Numbered from the stretch's first letter, positions 10,446 to 22,954 are shown. The stretch is DNA of 64,000 nucleotides from Hirundichthys speculiger (GCA_018398805.1 JAGFBZ010000289.1:3613001-3677000); one strand, 5' to 3'. Translations and numbers: made by a program. Notes: generated from the letters alone by a model not told the origin.

Positions 10446-12289
10446 AAACTTTGTACTCAAAAACTAAATAGTTACTAAAACGATTCATAAATGCTAAAGA
10501 TGAAAAGAGTCAAAACTGCAGATAATAACAATATTGTAGGGTCACTACCATTGATGAGAGCTATTACATTTTATTGCGTATTGCTCCTAATTATTTTAGT
10601 TTCACAGAAAAACAGACAAGTCTAATTCTAATGGCCTGTAACTATATTGAGGCTTTCAGTTCAAATAAATTGCCTAATCATTGTGAGCAAATGCCAATAT
10701 GCCATATACCATTCCAATACACCCATCAAAGACAGAAGATAAAAATTATTGCCTCTCTGTGTTAAATCAAGTGGATTGGATTAACTGCATCTCAGTTTAA
10801 AACACAAACAAAGAAAAAACATGTCAGTGTAAGTTGAATACATGAGTAAGCGCCTTTCAGGTCTCTGCTTATTCAGCTGGCCCTCCACCATCAAAGCTTG
10901 GTAAGCAAGCTGATTATCCAGCCATAGGGTGTGAAGGCACAGTAGAATTTTATTTTCCTTAGATCTAAAATCCTTGAAAATCCATTACAACAGCCTATGG
11001 ACTCGGAAAAAGCAATCCAAAGGGCACACATGCTAAGTTTCATGTTGTTGGGTGTACTGAGTGATGTATTCTATTTTTTTGTGGACGTGCTGTTCATGTC
11101 AGCAAGACCTTTGCAATTCTGCAGGATGTAAATTATTTTAGGATGATTTATTGAAGTGGTATGTTCTAATCGAGGGTATTTTGAAAAAAAAAAAGGAAAG
11201 AAATTCTTTGATGATTTAAAAGCTTTGAACACTAAGGGTGCATGGTTGTGTCCCGAAGCCTACCAAACTGCACACATCAATCACTTTTAATCAGTAGTGG
11301 GGGTTACATTAGATATCTTCTGTGTGCAAGTGTATGGTGAGACACATGCTAACAGCAATCACGTATTAATTCTCCCCCCTTTTCCCACATGAATACAAGG
11401 GTTTCATCAGAGGAAGGAAGTGGAGAAGTCAAAAAGAAGATTTGTTTTTTATTTAAAAGTGACATCAAGTAACTTGTAATTAGGCTATGTAATAATACAC
11501 AGTATTTAATCTACCAATCGTGCACACTTAATACATAATTAACACAGCAGATGTCCATACTTTAACGTGTTCATCAACCTGGAATTTTTTTTCTGTTAAG
11601 CATAGGAGAACAACACTTTAAAGTTATAAAAGATACCACTCCGTCATAGATATGCTGCAACATTCAAGTCCTCTAAACCTGACTCCCATGCTAGCGCACA
11701 CGTTTCCTACCTTCATCTCATCTAATCAGGTTGAACTGTTGACCTGGTTATTCCTCAATTAATAAATAAATAGTATCTTGTCATTTGATTTCTCTATATC
11801 ATAGAGCTTTTCTGATTGGGAACTGTAAGTCAGGCTGTGTGATTTTATTTAAGTCGTTTCTGTTTGTTTTGTTTGGTTGTGTTTTTCTTTTCTTTTTTCT
11901 CCTTCCTTTTCACCCACAACATTTCCAGCTTGATTAGCTTCAACAGTTCTCAAGGTCCTTAGAAATCTCTTTTATTCTTGCCACGATGCAATTCCACGAA
12001 CATGCTTTAACCCAGAGCCATAGAGGGCATCCAGGAAGGCAGGAGAGTAAAATTCAATCTGGAAGCAGTCTCTGCCCTGGATGGCATTGTCTCTTCCTTT
12101 GTATTGAAAAATAGCTGATAAATAAGTTTCCTTGTCAACTGCTGTTGGCCAAGGTGGTCACATCAAAGGTTTTTGCCATTAGTGTTTACCCCACTAGAGT
12201 TATCCACAAGCGTACTTGTTTATTTATGTGAGGAAAACTGAAATTTGACTGTAATACCAGCGAGCTCAGCTGAGTCACTGGCCTCCAGG
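10446..12289. other. Gene-free stretch
   Basis: No gene, RNA or nameable repeat seen. AT-rich DNA with scattered poly-A and poly-T runs. Confidence 0.55.
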
Positions 12290-12520
12290 GACACGTTTCA
12301 GAAGGTCGGTTATGCACAAACTCTGAGAATGATGAACCTGAACTCAGGGAAACTGAGTTTTACTGAGTTCAAGATAACTTAACCCCAAGAAAAGGGGGGT
12401 TCAGTTAAGCCTGTTTCAGAAACCAGAGTAACTTATGTTTGATGTTTCTTACCACTCTGTGAACCAAACCTGGCTGAGAGGCGACTTAGATCCACGTACC
12501 TCAAGTTTCTCTCTGTCTCT
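12290..12520. repeat. Probable PIF/Harbinger-type relic
   Basis: The segment from GAAGGTCGGTTATG through AACCTGAACTCAGGGA and the GGGGTTCAGTTAAGCC and GTTTCAGAAACC blocks resembles a widespread fish Harbinger-type repeat rich in AACTCAG/TTAACC words. No TIR pair or TSD was found and no coding frame exists. The call rests on memory of the repeat wording. Confidence 0.35.
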
Positions 12521-15500
12521 TCCCCTTTACGAAGTTGAAACAGTTTCAATTTCATCAGACAGTTAATCTCACAAGCTGAATTTTGAAGATGTCTGAATAA
12601 TGGCATGATGCGTTTGCATCAGGAAAGTATATTGAGTATCTGAATAGATAGTTCATTAATTATTTAAAATAAGCTTTTAACTGCATCCTGCTTTCACTTC
12701 CTTGGGTAAAGAGTGCATGGCCCACTTTGAAATGTATTAATGTGGTTTTTTTTTTTTATGTTCAGTTAAACTGCAGGCATTTTTTACTAAGTAGTCTTGT
12801 CTCTGCTTCTTCTTCCATTGCTAGCCTCTTTTGCTTTATTCTTTTGTCTTGTTTTTCGTTTCTTCTCATAATCCCTGTGTTGCTACCAATTGCTCATTCC
12901 AGTCTGCAGTTCTTGTCTCATTTTTTTTTATTCTTAATTATTATTTTTTCAATGTCCTGCAGTGTTGCAGGGTATAACATTTTCTGTTTCATAAAAGATG
13001 TTTGTTTTCTCTTCCTCCTAGCACCTGCATTGTTGACATTCACACAACTGGAGTTTAAATAAACAGGGTTTACACAGCTAAGCACAGGACTACTCAGACT
13101 TAATTACTGGACTGTACAGGTTTGATTTCTTTTACAGAGTTGTCTTGCTGGGATCTTGCTGAGTCTATCCCAGCTGTCACTGGGAGGGGGATAAGAAAGA
13201 GCCTGGTCTGCTCACCAGCCCAGTCCACCTCAGGGCCGGAGACATATTCATGGAGACTCTCGGTCTTAGTTGTAAATTAAGATTCCCTGAGTATGGTTGC
13301 TGTAGCAGCCAATTTGAGTGTGTGTGTTGGTATGTGTGGGTGTGTCATTGGTCGCCAGGGGTTACTTTCACAGCTGGGCTCAGGTGGTGATTAGGGTGAC
13401 AGGGAACAGCTGATCGGTGTCAGAGGGAACCAGATTCAAGGAAGTCACAGTTTTTTTTAACCGTGCTTGCATGCGTAGGGTTTTTGTGTGTGTGAGTGAG
13501 TTTTTTGTCCATGTATTTTTGGAGGAGTTTGGTTTTAATCCTTTTCCTACTAGTCTTTTTGTAGGTGTTTTTAGATCTGTTTATATTAAATAGTGTGTTA
13601 AATTTCTTATCAGTGAACAACTTTGTTTTTATGTACCAACACGCATTACAATAGACTTCCAAGTTCCCTCGTAGAGGCTTTTTTTTTTTTTTTTGTAGCT
13701 AGATTGCCACTATAGTTGCTTTTTTTTAAAAAAATGGTTAATATTATTAGTTTGATACTTGTAAATCTTTTTTTTTAACTCAACATCTCAATTGTTACAT
13801 TGAAACTTTTTGAGTTTTTGAGTCAGGTATTAATACTATTTGAGTCAGGTATTATTCTTATCTCATCATATTTATATCATCTGATTGTCAGAGTTGGGTT
13901 TAGGGAATAAAACAAGTGAAGGCGCTCAGTTTATTCCCAGCCACTGCAGGATTGGCTTTGCTGTTATATTTCTTTAGGATTCTGTTTTGTATTCAAATGG
14001 GATTTAATGTTTGATACCAAAGTGCTGGAGCTGCATGGAGATTAATGACAGCTTGGAAGTGCACTGGGTGTTGAATTAATATCCCTCTTCCTCCAGGCTC
14101 TCTGTCTGGCTGCTGTCTGCCAGAGAGACGATAGGTCTGGTTATACAGACAGTAACATCCCTGAAAATGTGACATTGACATATCAGCATTAACTGTTAAT
14201 GCCTAAAAAGGGATCAGTTTGGGCTTATGTCTGCGTTGTAAATTCATATCAGCTGAGCATTCAAGAGCATGCAAATGTCAAAAGGAGAATGGCCTTACTG
14301 AGTGAACGCATGAGTGACATTATTATCTACACGTTTTAACAACCAAACAGCATTAAGATTAATATTTTACAATGTTCATTTAGTGTTCATAAAATTTTGG
14401 TTTTTAAAGCAACCTGCAGCATGTGCACACACACACACAAAATGAGATGAGTAAAATTTATGGATATATGAGGCTTAAAAAAAAGGTTATTTCAGACAGG
14501 CGATGTCAGCAAGTGAATATAAATGTGATATGGTAGAAAGATAGTTTTTAATGTTGGCTGAACCTTTGAGGACCAAAAATAAAGTAATGACTCTAGTTTG
14601 TCAATAAATATAAGAGAAATGCCTTCAAATACTAATAACAATGTTCCTCAAAAATGCCCAAATGCGATTTGCATATTTCTCCCTGTACAGTATGTGATTA
14701 TTATTAAACAATTACTGGACTGTCAATAGCTGATAAAATCACATGAGTAAGGTATTATTTTAGAAAACCTTTGCCAAACCCTACAATACTGAGCTACATT
14801 CACAAGTGTTACTTAAGTGTCCCATATTATGCCTTTCCTGACTTTCAGTGGTTTAAAATTGTCATGTACAAGTTTTCAGGCTGCCTGGCTGTCATTTTAA
14901 ACCTAAGACTGAAAATGCCATTTGGAACTACAATGTATCACAACCTACCTACCAGGAAGAGTGGGAAATAATGAAACAGCTTTTTTTTTTTTTTTTGTAT
15001 GTGTTTCTTTTGTGTTTGCAACTTCTATTCTGTGTTTCTTGTTTTACTCCTGTGGTTTCAAGATCTTTTAGTACTTTTGGGTTTTACTCGATTATTCTTG
15101 ATTTCCTTATGTTGTCCTCATGATGCCTCTATATCTTTTGTTTAATTTAATCTTTGCCTCATCTCTTTACCTTTTGTTGTTTTTATATTGAAACAATCAT
15201 TTCATGTTTGGTTGTCCTGGTTCAACGTCTTTTGTTCCCCACAGTTAATTGTCACCACCTGTGCCTCATTTACTCTTGAGGACACAGAAGGAAGCTGCTT
15301 CTCTGTATGCGTTCCTATCTGTTGTTGTTCTGGCTCCCAACAGTTGATTGAGGATGAATCAAGCATAAAATTAAGATGACAAATGATCCCAGAATGCATT
15401 TGTTTTAAGCGAGTGAAAAAAATGCCGGAGGAAAATGACAGCCTTAAAATACTATTGTTTTGTGTAACAGACAAATGTTTTAAGATGTTTAAGATCTCAA

Positions 15501-16271
15501 GGTATCAGTATAGACCATTTCTGAAATTTTTTCAAACATAGAATTTTAGTTATAGCACTGCTGAAATACAAAAACTGGACATTTATGTTTATGTCCTGAG
15601 CACTCAAAATAACTAATTTGCACAAATACTAAGTAACTTTTATTGTCACAGGATTAAGTAAAACTCACTTGCCAGTATAATGTACTTATTTCTAGACTTA
15701 ATATCCATATAAATATTAAAGAACTATTGATTATGCTTAAGCATAATGTTTATTTAACAAATTAGGTGAAGTGTATTCTTTTTCAGAGAGGAATGCAAAT
15801 GTTATGAAATTATATATTAAAACTTATAATTTACAGTTATGAAATAACTATGCGGTTTAATACTTTTTTCATTTTCAATTACTTTGTTTTATTATATTAC
15901 CTATAATATTTTTATTCTTCATCCGTTGATAAATGTTAATTAATCTTTATATGTCACAAATCACAGCCACAATGCAATTCAAACTGTTTTGTTAACAGTC
16001 AACAAACTCCCTGGTGTCCCTGGGCACTATAGCTACTGTTTTTCTTTGAATTCACTGTCAAGAAAATCACACCAAATTAAACTTACAAGAAAAGTACATT
16101 AAAAATATCATTGCATTAAAAAAAAAAAAAAAACTTTTATATATAATCTGCAATCAACTAACAGAACAGGTGACTTGATACAAAACACTGAAGAAAGTTT
16201 CAGCAACTCATATAAGGCCAGCAGGAGGTCCATGTGAAAACAGGCTGCTGAACATGGTCAGTCTGTCTAAT
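12521..16271. other. Mostly unique non-coding stretch
   Basis: No gene seen. It contains a short remnant of the dispersed CATC-tail retroposon at about 13150-13250 (CTATCCCAGCTGTCA-type block), several T runs, and a complex non-repetitive segment at 13960-14340 listed separately. Confidence 0.5.
13960..14340. other. Candidate conserved non-coding element
   Basis: About 380 bases of high-complexity sequence with no repeat character, in contrast to its surroundings. It contains TAAT-type homeodomain core words (GAGATTAATGAC, TTGAATTAATATCC) and an octamer-like ATGCAAAT (14271). It has no coding frame of note. The idea that it is a regulatory element is inference from composition and needs cross-species alignment. 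Confidence 0.2.
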
Positions 16272-16575
16272 TTAAGAAAGCAACTTTATCTTAAAACCCT
16301 GTATTTTTGGACACAGCTTAATCCCATCCAATTCAACCTCAAATGTGTGGCGCAATGCTGGAGGGTATACGAGGTTGAGGGCGTAAATAAGTACCATAAG
16401 CAGCGTGCAAGCTTTGGCAGCACTACTGCATCCCGCCAACATCTCCTTGCTTTCAAGGAGGATGGATACGTCAACAGGATCTTCTCCAGCAGTGGTATTA
16501 ACATCCATGATCTTCACAATGTGTAGAGCTGCATCCCTGTGGCTGTCCTCGTGTACAAGAAGAATATAGACAATG
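16272..16575 (-). pseudogene. Terminal-exon fragment, SAMD3-like fish family
   Basis: On the minus strand an 81-residue frame (16517-16272), open further upstream to about 16570, contains LIYALNLVYPPALRHTFEV and ends KIKLLS then stop. This resembles the C-terminal region of a large, poorly characterised fish protein family often annotated as SAMD3-like, where an LIYALNL-YP-EL-YTFEV block precedes a short LKNKLL-type tail and stop. The usual segment between TFEV and the tail is shortened. There is no upstream sequence that reads as the rest of the protein, so I treat it as a stray fragment. The resemblance is from memory. Confidence 0.4.
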
Positions 16576-17225
16576 CTATTAACATATTAACACAATTACT
16601 TCAATTGTTTGAAGGGAGAAGAAGGAAATGAATGTTAAATTCCATAATTAAAAGAACTGCCCAGTTTACATTAAGCTGAGTAGATTCACTTTTAAAGTGA
16701 AACCTAATGGCAGAAGATTGTCACATTCCACAAATGTACTATGCCTGGAAACCCAGTGACTTTGTAACCCCAGAAGAGGTTTGCATGTCTCCCTTCTGGT
16801 AAAAAACAAACGAACAAAAAGAAGCTTGCCAGACATTCTTCAAAAAGTGCTTCCTCTTTCTCACCAAGGTAAAGGACAAGCCTGCGGATAATAGCTTAAT
16901 GTCTCGTGTCAATGTTTTGGTTCTGTGAACAGATAAATATTATCAATACTGAAGCCTTTATTCATGCACAATGAACTGCATAACACTGCAGCAAACACTG
17001 ACTTGAGCCTAAGTGAGTGACAGGGAAACAGTCAAACATTTAACAGTTGTGTAGCTTGGTTGCAGCACCATGGTCATGTGCAATTGCTGACAACATTACA
17101 GCTTGTAGTGTGAACACGAGAGAAAATTATAAACAAACCAGAAAAATTGTGAATGCATTAAGCTAAATTTCTTATCTGAACTCTGCTCAAAAGTTAAAAA
17201 CTTTTTTGTATAACAGGAATGTTTA
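16576..17225. other. Gene-free stretch
   Basis: No gene, RNA or nameable repeat seen between the coding relic and the left end of the DNA transposon at 17226. Confidence 0.5.
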
Positions 17226-17984
17226 CAGGGTTTATGCATGTCAAATGAAATCTTATTTAATGCCACACGGGGCTTTAAGTGGAATATGACTTGGTTGCTC
17301 TCGTGACATCAGCGCCACTCAAACTCCCCATTAGATGATTTATGTTAATATAATGATTAAATATTATTAATTATTTAAAAAAATAATAATAAATAACAAA
17401 GTTTACAATGCCAACTATAATGAGCCACGAGAGACAGAGGGCAACAGGAAACACAATATTTTCAGCAGAGAATGAGGATGTTATGGACCAGTAAAATATT
17501 GTCCAGATTAAAGGTCTCAATAAATCTAAATCTAATCTAATCCTATGGCCAGCTGCAGGGATCCAGGTGTGAAAGACACGACGTGATTAGTGCAAGCTGA
17601 GCGAGCGACTCTGGTGCGGATCAGGGCGGGGGGGTAACACCTACACATCTACAGGTGGATTAGCAGCGCACGTGAGGTGTTCATACCACAAATTAGGAGC
17701 GACTAAAGCGTGTCGTCGTAACTGGTCTGCACGAGCCTTTAGAGCCACAGTCTGAACTATGATTTGGACCTCCAAACATGGGGAACATGCTGATGTCAGG
17801 TAAACTCTAATTCAGACAAACTTAAACACTGCACATGTTTGATAATAGGCTCCTTGGCCTCAACAGAAATGACGCCTATTGTATTCTACAATTAGAAAAC
17901 TGTGTTTACCAGTCTTAATATTTTGGCCCAGCCACCATATTTTTTTATTTTGGCCATTATAAAGATTAAATGTTAGTATAGAGT

Positions 17985-19855
17985 TGTAGGGGTACTCGTG
18001 TGACTTTATTAATATTTTAATAATTACCTAGGGTGCCACCGGCTTTTGTTAAAAAGACGGAAAACTTAAGAACAAATGAGTCACAAGTTATAGTGGGTTC
18101 TTGAACGAGTTGGATTGGCTATGGAAAATCAATCATCAGAGTCGCTAATACGTTGTACAACATTTATTTAGACACAGACAAGAACGCAAAACATATAAGA
18201 CAGTCATATATATATATATATATATCTACAAACAGGCACATTAACATCGCGAATTCTTCATATTTGGCTATAGCGCATGACAGGAAGTGACGATAGAGAG
18301 GAATAGGAAGGAAGAGAGAATCATAACAAAAAGATGGCGGGTACGAACGGGTTGCTAACAGCTAATCTGTTATCAAAGTGAACAAATTAATAAAGAGGGG
18401 CAATTCTCGAGCTAATTAGCTGCCGAATAATGGGGAAGTGTGGTCCGGACGTGGTCCGTGACGCACGGACCGGTCGGAACCGTCAACACTGGGAGACCAC
18501 CAAATCTGATTCTCTGTCAGCCTTACCCTGGGCGAGTCTGGCGGCTTACTGTCGTAGGCGCATCGGTTTTGGCACGGTTCGCAGTGGTGTCCTCCGGAAA
18601 CCGTGTCTGGTCGATGGCTCTCTTTGAAGTCCCTGGAGTCAGGTCTCCGGACGTAGCGCGTGACTCGGCGGGTCGTACCGCTTTCTCCCGTCTGGCAGGC
18701 GAGTTGGTCCCGTGGCCTCTGACTTCGGTCGACAGGAGCCGGCAGTTAACAGTTCGATTGCCCGTCAAAAAAACTGACGTGAAGGCTTACAAAAGAAAAC
18801 TTGTTCTCAACTTACAACTAACGTTTGTTAGTTGCAATTATGCAGTGATCGTTCTATTACAGTCGATGGGCACGACTATAAAGCTTCTGTAAAAATGAGG
18901 GCTGGAAAAAGGGTGCCGAACAAAGTAACAACTTAAGAAAATTAAGATGGATTTCAGAGTCTTTATCGTACCACAAAGTTTCAAAGAAAATAAAATTAAA
19001 AAGGAGGGAAAGTTTCAGAATTAAGAGGTAAGAGACAAGAGCAAGAATAAGAGGACAAAGAGCGAAGAGAATAGAGAAGAGGGCCGATCCGGCTTTAATA
19101 CTCCCTGAATATTTCATGAGCGTTTATGCAAATAAATGGGGTAGGACCCATATTGTCCAATCAGAAGATGGGAAGTTTTCCCGCTGGAATCCGGCGCACT
19201 GAATTCTGGGAGTCGGAGTCCTTGACCATTTGTAGTCCACAAGGTTTAAACAACATTTAAACCGTTAGTAACTTAATTATCAGGATGAAATAACATATCA
19301 CAGTTATGTCACACAGAATAATAACTTTTAACCTTTCATTTAACAAACTGTCCTGTGGAAGAGAGAGTTATAAATGACGGGAATTTTAACACACAAAATT
19401 AACCAGCTTAACTTCACAGTCTTCGTTATATGATCTTGAGTTATAACATTTTAAGGAAATCAGTGATAGTTTTGTTTGTCCTGTAAGAAAATTGTTTACA
19501 TATATATACTTTTTATCGTCTGTTTCAGAAGACGGGAGAGAGAGATTTCTGTCTGGTCTTCTTTCACAAGGCAGCGTGCTTGGGGGTTTTATCGCTCTTT
19601 GTGAGGGTCTTGCATTCCGGGTGTCATCTGTAGAAAGTTATAAGCTTTTGCTAACCTTCGGCTGAGCGTTGTCATGGCAACGTGGGTTTTATGGTTCCCA
19701 GATGGTCCTGGGCAAGAGTTTGCCATGACAACAGCATTCTTGAGTTTATCGACATGCCTTGGTGCTCGGTCCGGTTGGTACCAGAGGTTGAAAAGTTGTC
19801 AGGGCTGCAGAGGCTTTCAATTTTAATGAAATAAAGTCCGAAGAGGGATCCTACA
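17985..19855 (-). repeat. LTR (3' LTR of the minus-strand element)
   Basis: 1871 bases, TGTAG...CTACA. It differs from the partner LTR by scattered substitutions and small indels, for example around 18066-18110, 18208-18226 and 18925-18975. By eye the divergence is a few percent. On the minus strand a promoter-like block is visible: ATTGG (CCAAT box, 19157-19161), ATTTGCAT octamer (19126-19133) and TATTAAAG (19093-19100), which would put the start of R near 19070. An AATAAA signal lies at 18005-18010 on the minus strand, close to the LTR end. Open frames of 65-150 residues on the plus strand are antisense to the element and probably chance. Confidence 0.92.
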
Positions 19856-19868
19856 TCTCCCCCCTTTT
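19856..19868 (-). promoter_or_regulatory. Polypurine tract of the LTR element
   Basis: On the minus strand the bases AAAAGGGGGGAGA directly precede the LTR start TGTAGGATCC. This is the expected position and composition for the primer of plus-strand DNA synthesis, and it fixes the element's orientation. Confidence 0.88.
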
Positions 19869-20740
19869 GATCGATGCTTCGGGTTCTTTAGATGGCGTCG
19901 ATCAATCCAAAGGTCCCGTCTGAGGAAGGAAGGTCTGAACAGAGTTAGATCAGTGTCTCCCAGTATTCTATCGCTAACAGTCGATCTAGACTCCTACCGT
20001 CCTTATAACGGTGTTACTATTTCTAAGTGAGCACACTCCGATGGCTCCATATTCTACTCATGTGGTAAGTTTATTTATCGTTAGCAAGAACCTTTTGGCG
20101 TGAGGATCTTTACAGGCATGCAGGACAAGACAGACGCAAAACACACAGTGAGTAATCTGAGCCGAGGCCTCGACCTTTGGCTATGATTGTCTATCCTAAT
20201 TCTAATTCACATTTCCCAGGTATGGGCTAATCTACGATTTTATGACCACACAATAAAGAAGAAAAACTTCTAAAAAGGAAAAAAAAAAAAGAATCTAGGT
20301 GAAATGGGTATATTTCACATCATAAAGTCGACAAGAAAAAGGTGTTCTACTAGTACACATCGGGGAGAGAGAGAAGGAAACTTCTACAAGAGCGAGGGGT
20401 TTATGGATGAGCACCCCCCTTTTGTCAGCTTCCTGCTGGACTCGTATCAGGCCGCTGGGGTCAGTGTTGTCGCTCTAGTGGGAAATGAGAGCATAGGCGT
20501 CGTTAGAAACATGTTGGAACAAACGTCAACTTAGAATCACACCAGGTACCCGTCTTCCAACTGGTTGGTAGACCGGTACCCACACGTTCGTGAGTTCGCT
20601 CGGACACACTTTATTCAAACTTATCCTACGCTGAGGGGTTGAACCAATAATTATCGCACTACCAGTCTACGCTGTCAACTATCGTTACAGGAGTGATAAT
20701 TGCTCTAATTATCTCTGAGAACGAAAGTATATGATTCCTA
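19869..20740 (-). other. Internal region after integrase, no envelope frame
   Basis: About 870 bases between the integrase C-terminus and the polypurine tract. No frame with a signal peptide, transmembrane segment or other envelope feature can be read. It is non-coding, or too degraded to recognise. Confidence 0.5.
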
Positions 20741-21292
20741 CTAACTATTGGCTATCGTGTTGTCCCCTGCGAGTCCCATGGGGGTTTGGTGCAACTCGGT
20801 TGGGTTGCAATGGACCCGTCTGAAAAGGGGGTCCTTTCGGCCTTGATTGATCCCGATCTGAGACACCACTGGAGACAGTGTGTCGGTGACCGTGTGTGGT
20901 CCTGTCCAACGTGGGAGGAGTTTTCGTGTGAGCTTCCCTGGCTTGGTACCAGGTCTGGTATGCTGCAGGGATCGGTAGCACCACACTTCGTCACTCACCT
21001 GAGGTTCCACGTGGGAGGTTTGCTGGTCATGATAGGCTTTCCGACCGTCGGTTGTTTTCCTCTGGTCGGTTTTTTTACAAAAACGAAAGGTCGTGCGCGG
21101 TGTACGTGCAGGTCGGCGAGGTATTGGAGCGCAACGTATGCGTTTGTTCGTTCTACCTGGCCCGAAGGTTGGTGTTGATGGCTGATAAGGGGTTTTGTTT
21201 TCGCCCCTAACGTCTGCCAGACTTGTCGCATCACGTCTGCGGTACAGGTGCGTTCCCGGTCGGAGTCGACGCGGTTTGGAAGCCTGAACCAA
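20741..21292 (-). pseudogene. Integrase C-terminal domain segment
   Basis: The last 80 or so residues of this frame are the informative part: GTKPGKLTRKLLPRWTGPHT followed by VSQIGI, which matches the small C-terminal DNA-binding domain of retroviral/gypsy integrases (the RWTGPYTV-type strand). The first part of the frame is out of register with the integrase core, which reads in the overlapping frames at 20995-21234 and 21231-21545. Integration of cDNA would be its role in an intact element. Here it is separated from the core by frameshifts and cannot be functional as read. Confidence 0.7.
20995..21234 (-). pseudogene. Integrase core segment with catalytic glutamate
   Basis: The frame contains MRQVWQTLG and HQPSGQVERTN, the conserved end of the integrase DDE core, in which the E of VERTN is the third catalytic residue. 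Upstream of its first ATG the same frame stays open and contains a VDSD block at the position of the second catalytic aspartate. Downstream it reaches a stop near 20995 while the C-terminal domain continues in another frame. Broken copy. Confidence 0.78.
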
Positions 21293-21545
21293 AAGAGACG
21301 TGGTTCATCAGAATATAGGCTGTTGCCTCGGTCGTGTCATTGGTGGCTGGGAGGCGTTCAATCCACGTGGTGGATGCGCGGGTCACAGCCAAGAGGTTTT
21401 TGTTACCTCGCGTCGATTTGGTGGAAGGTCCCATCCAGTCGATCCTGGAGGTCGGACCAAGGAACGAGGTTCCCTGTTGTTGCAAGGGGAGCTCTGTGTG
21501 TTGCTTCGGTGCCCTTGTGTCTCGCCGAAGGGGTGTCATGGGCAT
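21231..21545 (-). pseudogene. Integrase core segment with first aspartate
   Basis: RIDWMGPSTKSTRGNKNLLA matches the start of the retroviral/gypsy integrase core, with D of DWMGP as the first catalytic residue. Later residues fit the helix that follows. The frame loses register before the second aspartate, which lies in the frame of 20995-21234. There is a further shift between this segment and the zinc-binding region at 21403-22275. Confidence 0.78.
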
Positions 21546-22275
21546 GCATTAGCGTCTCCCCCCTTTGTTTGCGGGGGACCACGAGCCCTGGCGAAGGGTG
21601 TGCTCCGGAAACACATTGTAGGATGCCCGTGACCATTCGAAATAGAGAACGCATGTCTACTAAGGAGGGCGAGTCAGGAACGTCGCTGACGTTTCCCGGC
21701 GTAGCTTGCGTGTCGGGTGTGTCCGTTAAGGATTTGATAACGAATAAAATGGCCGGGTCCTGATCTTGAAGAGCGGTTGAGTCGTTAGTCGTGAATGCAG
21801 GTTCGACGGACCGAGGGTCCGGAGGGTGATTCACGTCGTTACCGGTGGCGGTCGCTTTAGTCATTGCGCCGATGGGCGCAAATTGGGTGGGTGGGAGGGA
21901 GACAGGTAGCCACGCCTGGTTGAAGAGCTCCGGTGTGGCTCGTAAGGCGCTGTGTTTGGCTACTGTGCTCTCGATGTCATTCAGGTTCCTATCTGGACCT
22001 GGTATGTGGGCGTTGTCTCCGACAACTTTGTCACGGACGACGTCTAAGGGGAACCAGGAGGGCGTTATGGCTGACCGCATATTTGGGTTCTGTGGCGCCA
22101 GCGTGTTGCGCAACTCTTGGTTGGCGGCTGATCTGTCATCACCCAAATATCGGCGCACTTCTGTTACCTGGTTCTCGTGGCGTTCGGTGCCATTGGCCAC
22201 AAGAGGGCAGTGGGGTTCGACTGCCTCAAACGCACTAGAAGAGCACGAGAAGGTCATCTCGTCCAGCAGCTGCAC
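21403..22275 (-). pseudogene. Pol linker and partial integrase zinc-binding region
   Basis: A 290-residue frame downstream of protease. Residues near its C-terminal third read LFRMVTGILQ, VVPRKQRGE and HAHDTPSARHKG, resembling the histidine half of the HHCC zinc-binding domain at the integrase N-terminus. The cysteine half is not present; the DNA passes almost directly into the integrase core in a different frame. The N-terminal part has no recognisable domain, in particular no RT motif such as a YXDD box. Its last 47 codons are out of frame over the core. This is where reverse transcriptase and RNase H should have been. Confidence 0.65.
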
Positions 22276-22954
22276 CTGTTGGTGGCGTTGGACTTGGTTG
22301 CTCGTCCACCATCCGAGTTTTTAGGTCGGGTGGTTGGATCGAGTGTGGCCGGGGAAGGTTTGGGTGTTCTTTGGTTTCACCCGATGGGGTTTGAACAAAG
22401 TAACACTGTGCTTCTCTTGGCTCGTGGACGGTCAGGGTCAAAGGTCGTCGGACTTGAGCCCAGAGCTTTTGCCGTTTGAAATCGATTACGGGTTCAAACC
22501 GGTTAAGCAGGTCTTTTCCTACCAGAAATGGTATGGAATCGAAAGGCGACACATAGACTGGGTGGACCAGTTTCATGGGACCAACGGACAGTTGGACGAA
22601 TGAAACGGTTGTTAGGATGATGTTCTCGTGGGAGAACGGTCTTACCTTCAATGAACATGGGCGCGTTTTCAAATCCTTATTGGTTTGATTTGCGAATAGA
22701 CGCAGTTGTTGGAACAGGGCAGTTGACATGATGGTCACGTCTGCAGCTGTGTCCAGCAAGGCGTCACAGGTTATCATGCCCTCCAGTGTGAGGGACAGGT
22801 AGAATTTTCGAGTGGAACCCTTTTCGGTGAGGTGGCAGATAAATTGGTTGACAGGTGGTTCCACCTGGACCGTTCGAGTTGTTCTGATCTGCGGGTTCAT
22901 CCTTCTTATCCAGTTGGGCGACCAAGGTGGCCCTGGGAGGAGGAGCGTCCTCAC
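22235..22954 (-). pseudogene. Retropepsin-like protease segment
   Basis: A 239-residue frame with CDALLDTAADVTIMS, a variant of the DTGA active site of retroviral aspartic proteases; here the glycine is replaced by alanine. Other conserved points are FLVGKDLLNRFEPVIDF, resembling the downstream ILG-D hydrophobic block. The protease would cleave Gag and Pol during particle maturation. The frame overlaps the end of the Gag frame (22764-24641) in another register. That could be programmed frameshifting or a mutation; I see no clear slippery heptamer. The first 20-30 residues are probably not translated as written. Confidence 0.8.

Noticed and set aside
12727..13062. A 111-codon hydrophobic frame, possible membrane protein
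   Set aside because: The hydrophobicity comes from T-rich DNA (Phe, Leu, Ser codons). No signal of selection or known family.
18430..18892. Plus-strand frames of 65 and 150 codons, repeated at 27914-28376
   Set aside because: They recur only because both lie in the LTRs. They are antisense to the element and have no domain character.
19869..20740. Possible envelope gene of the LTR element
   Set aside because: No minus-strand frame of useful length, no signal peptide and no membrane anchor pattern.
21248..22479. Several plus-strand frames of 100-170 codons
   Set aside because: These are opposite-strand shadows of the integrase and protease region; their sequence is rich in Arg, Gly and Cys without structure.
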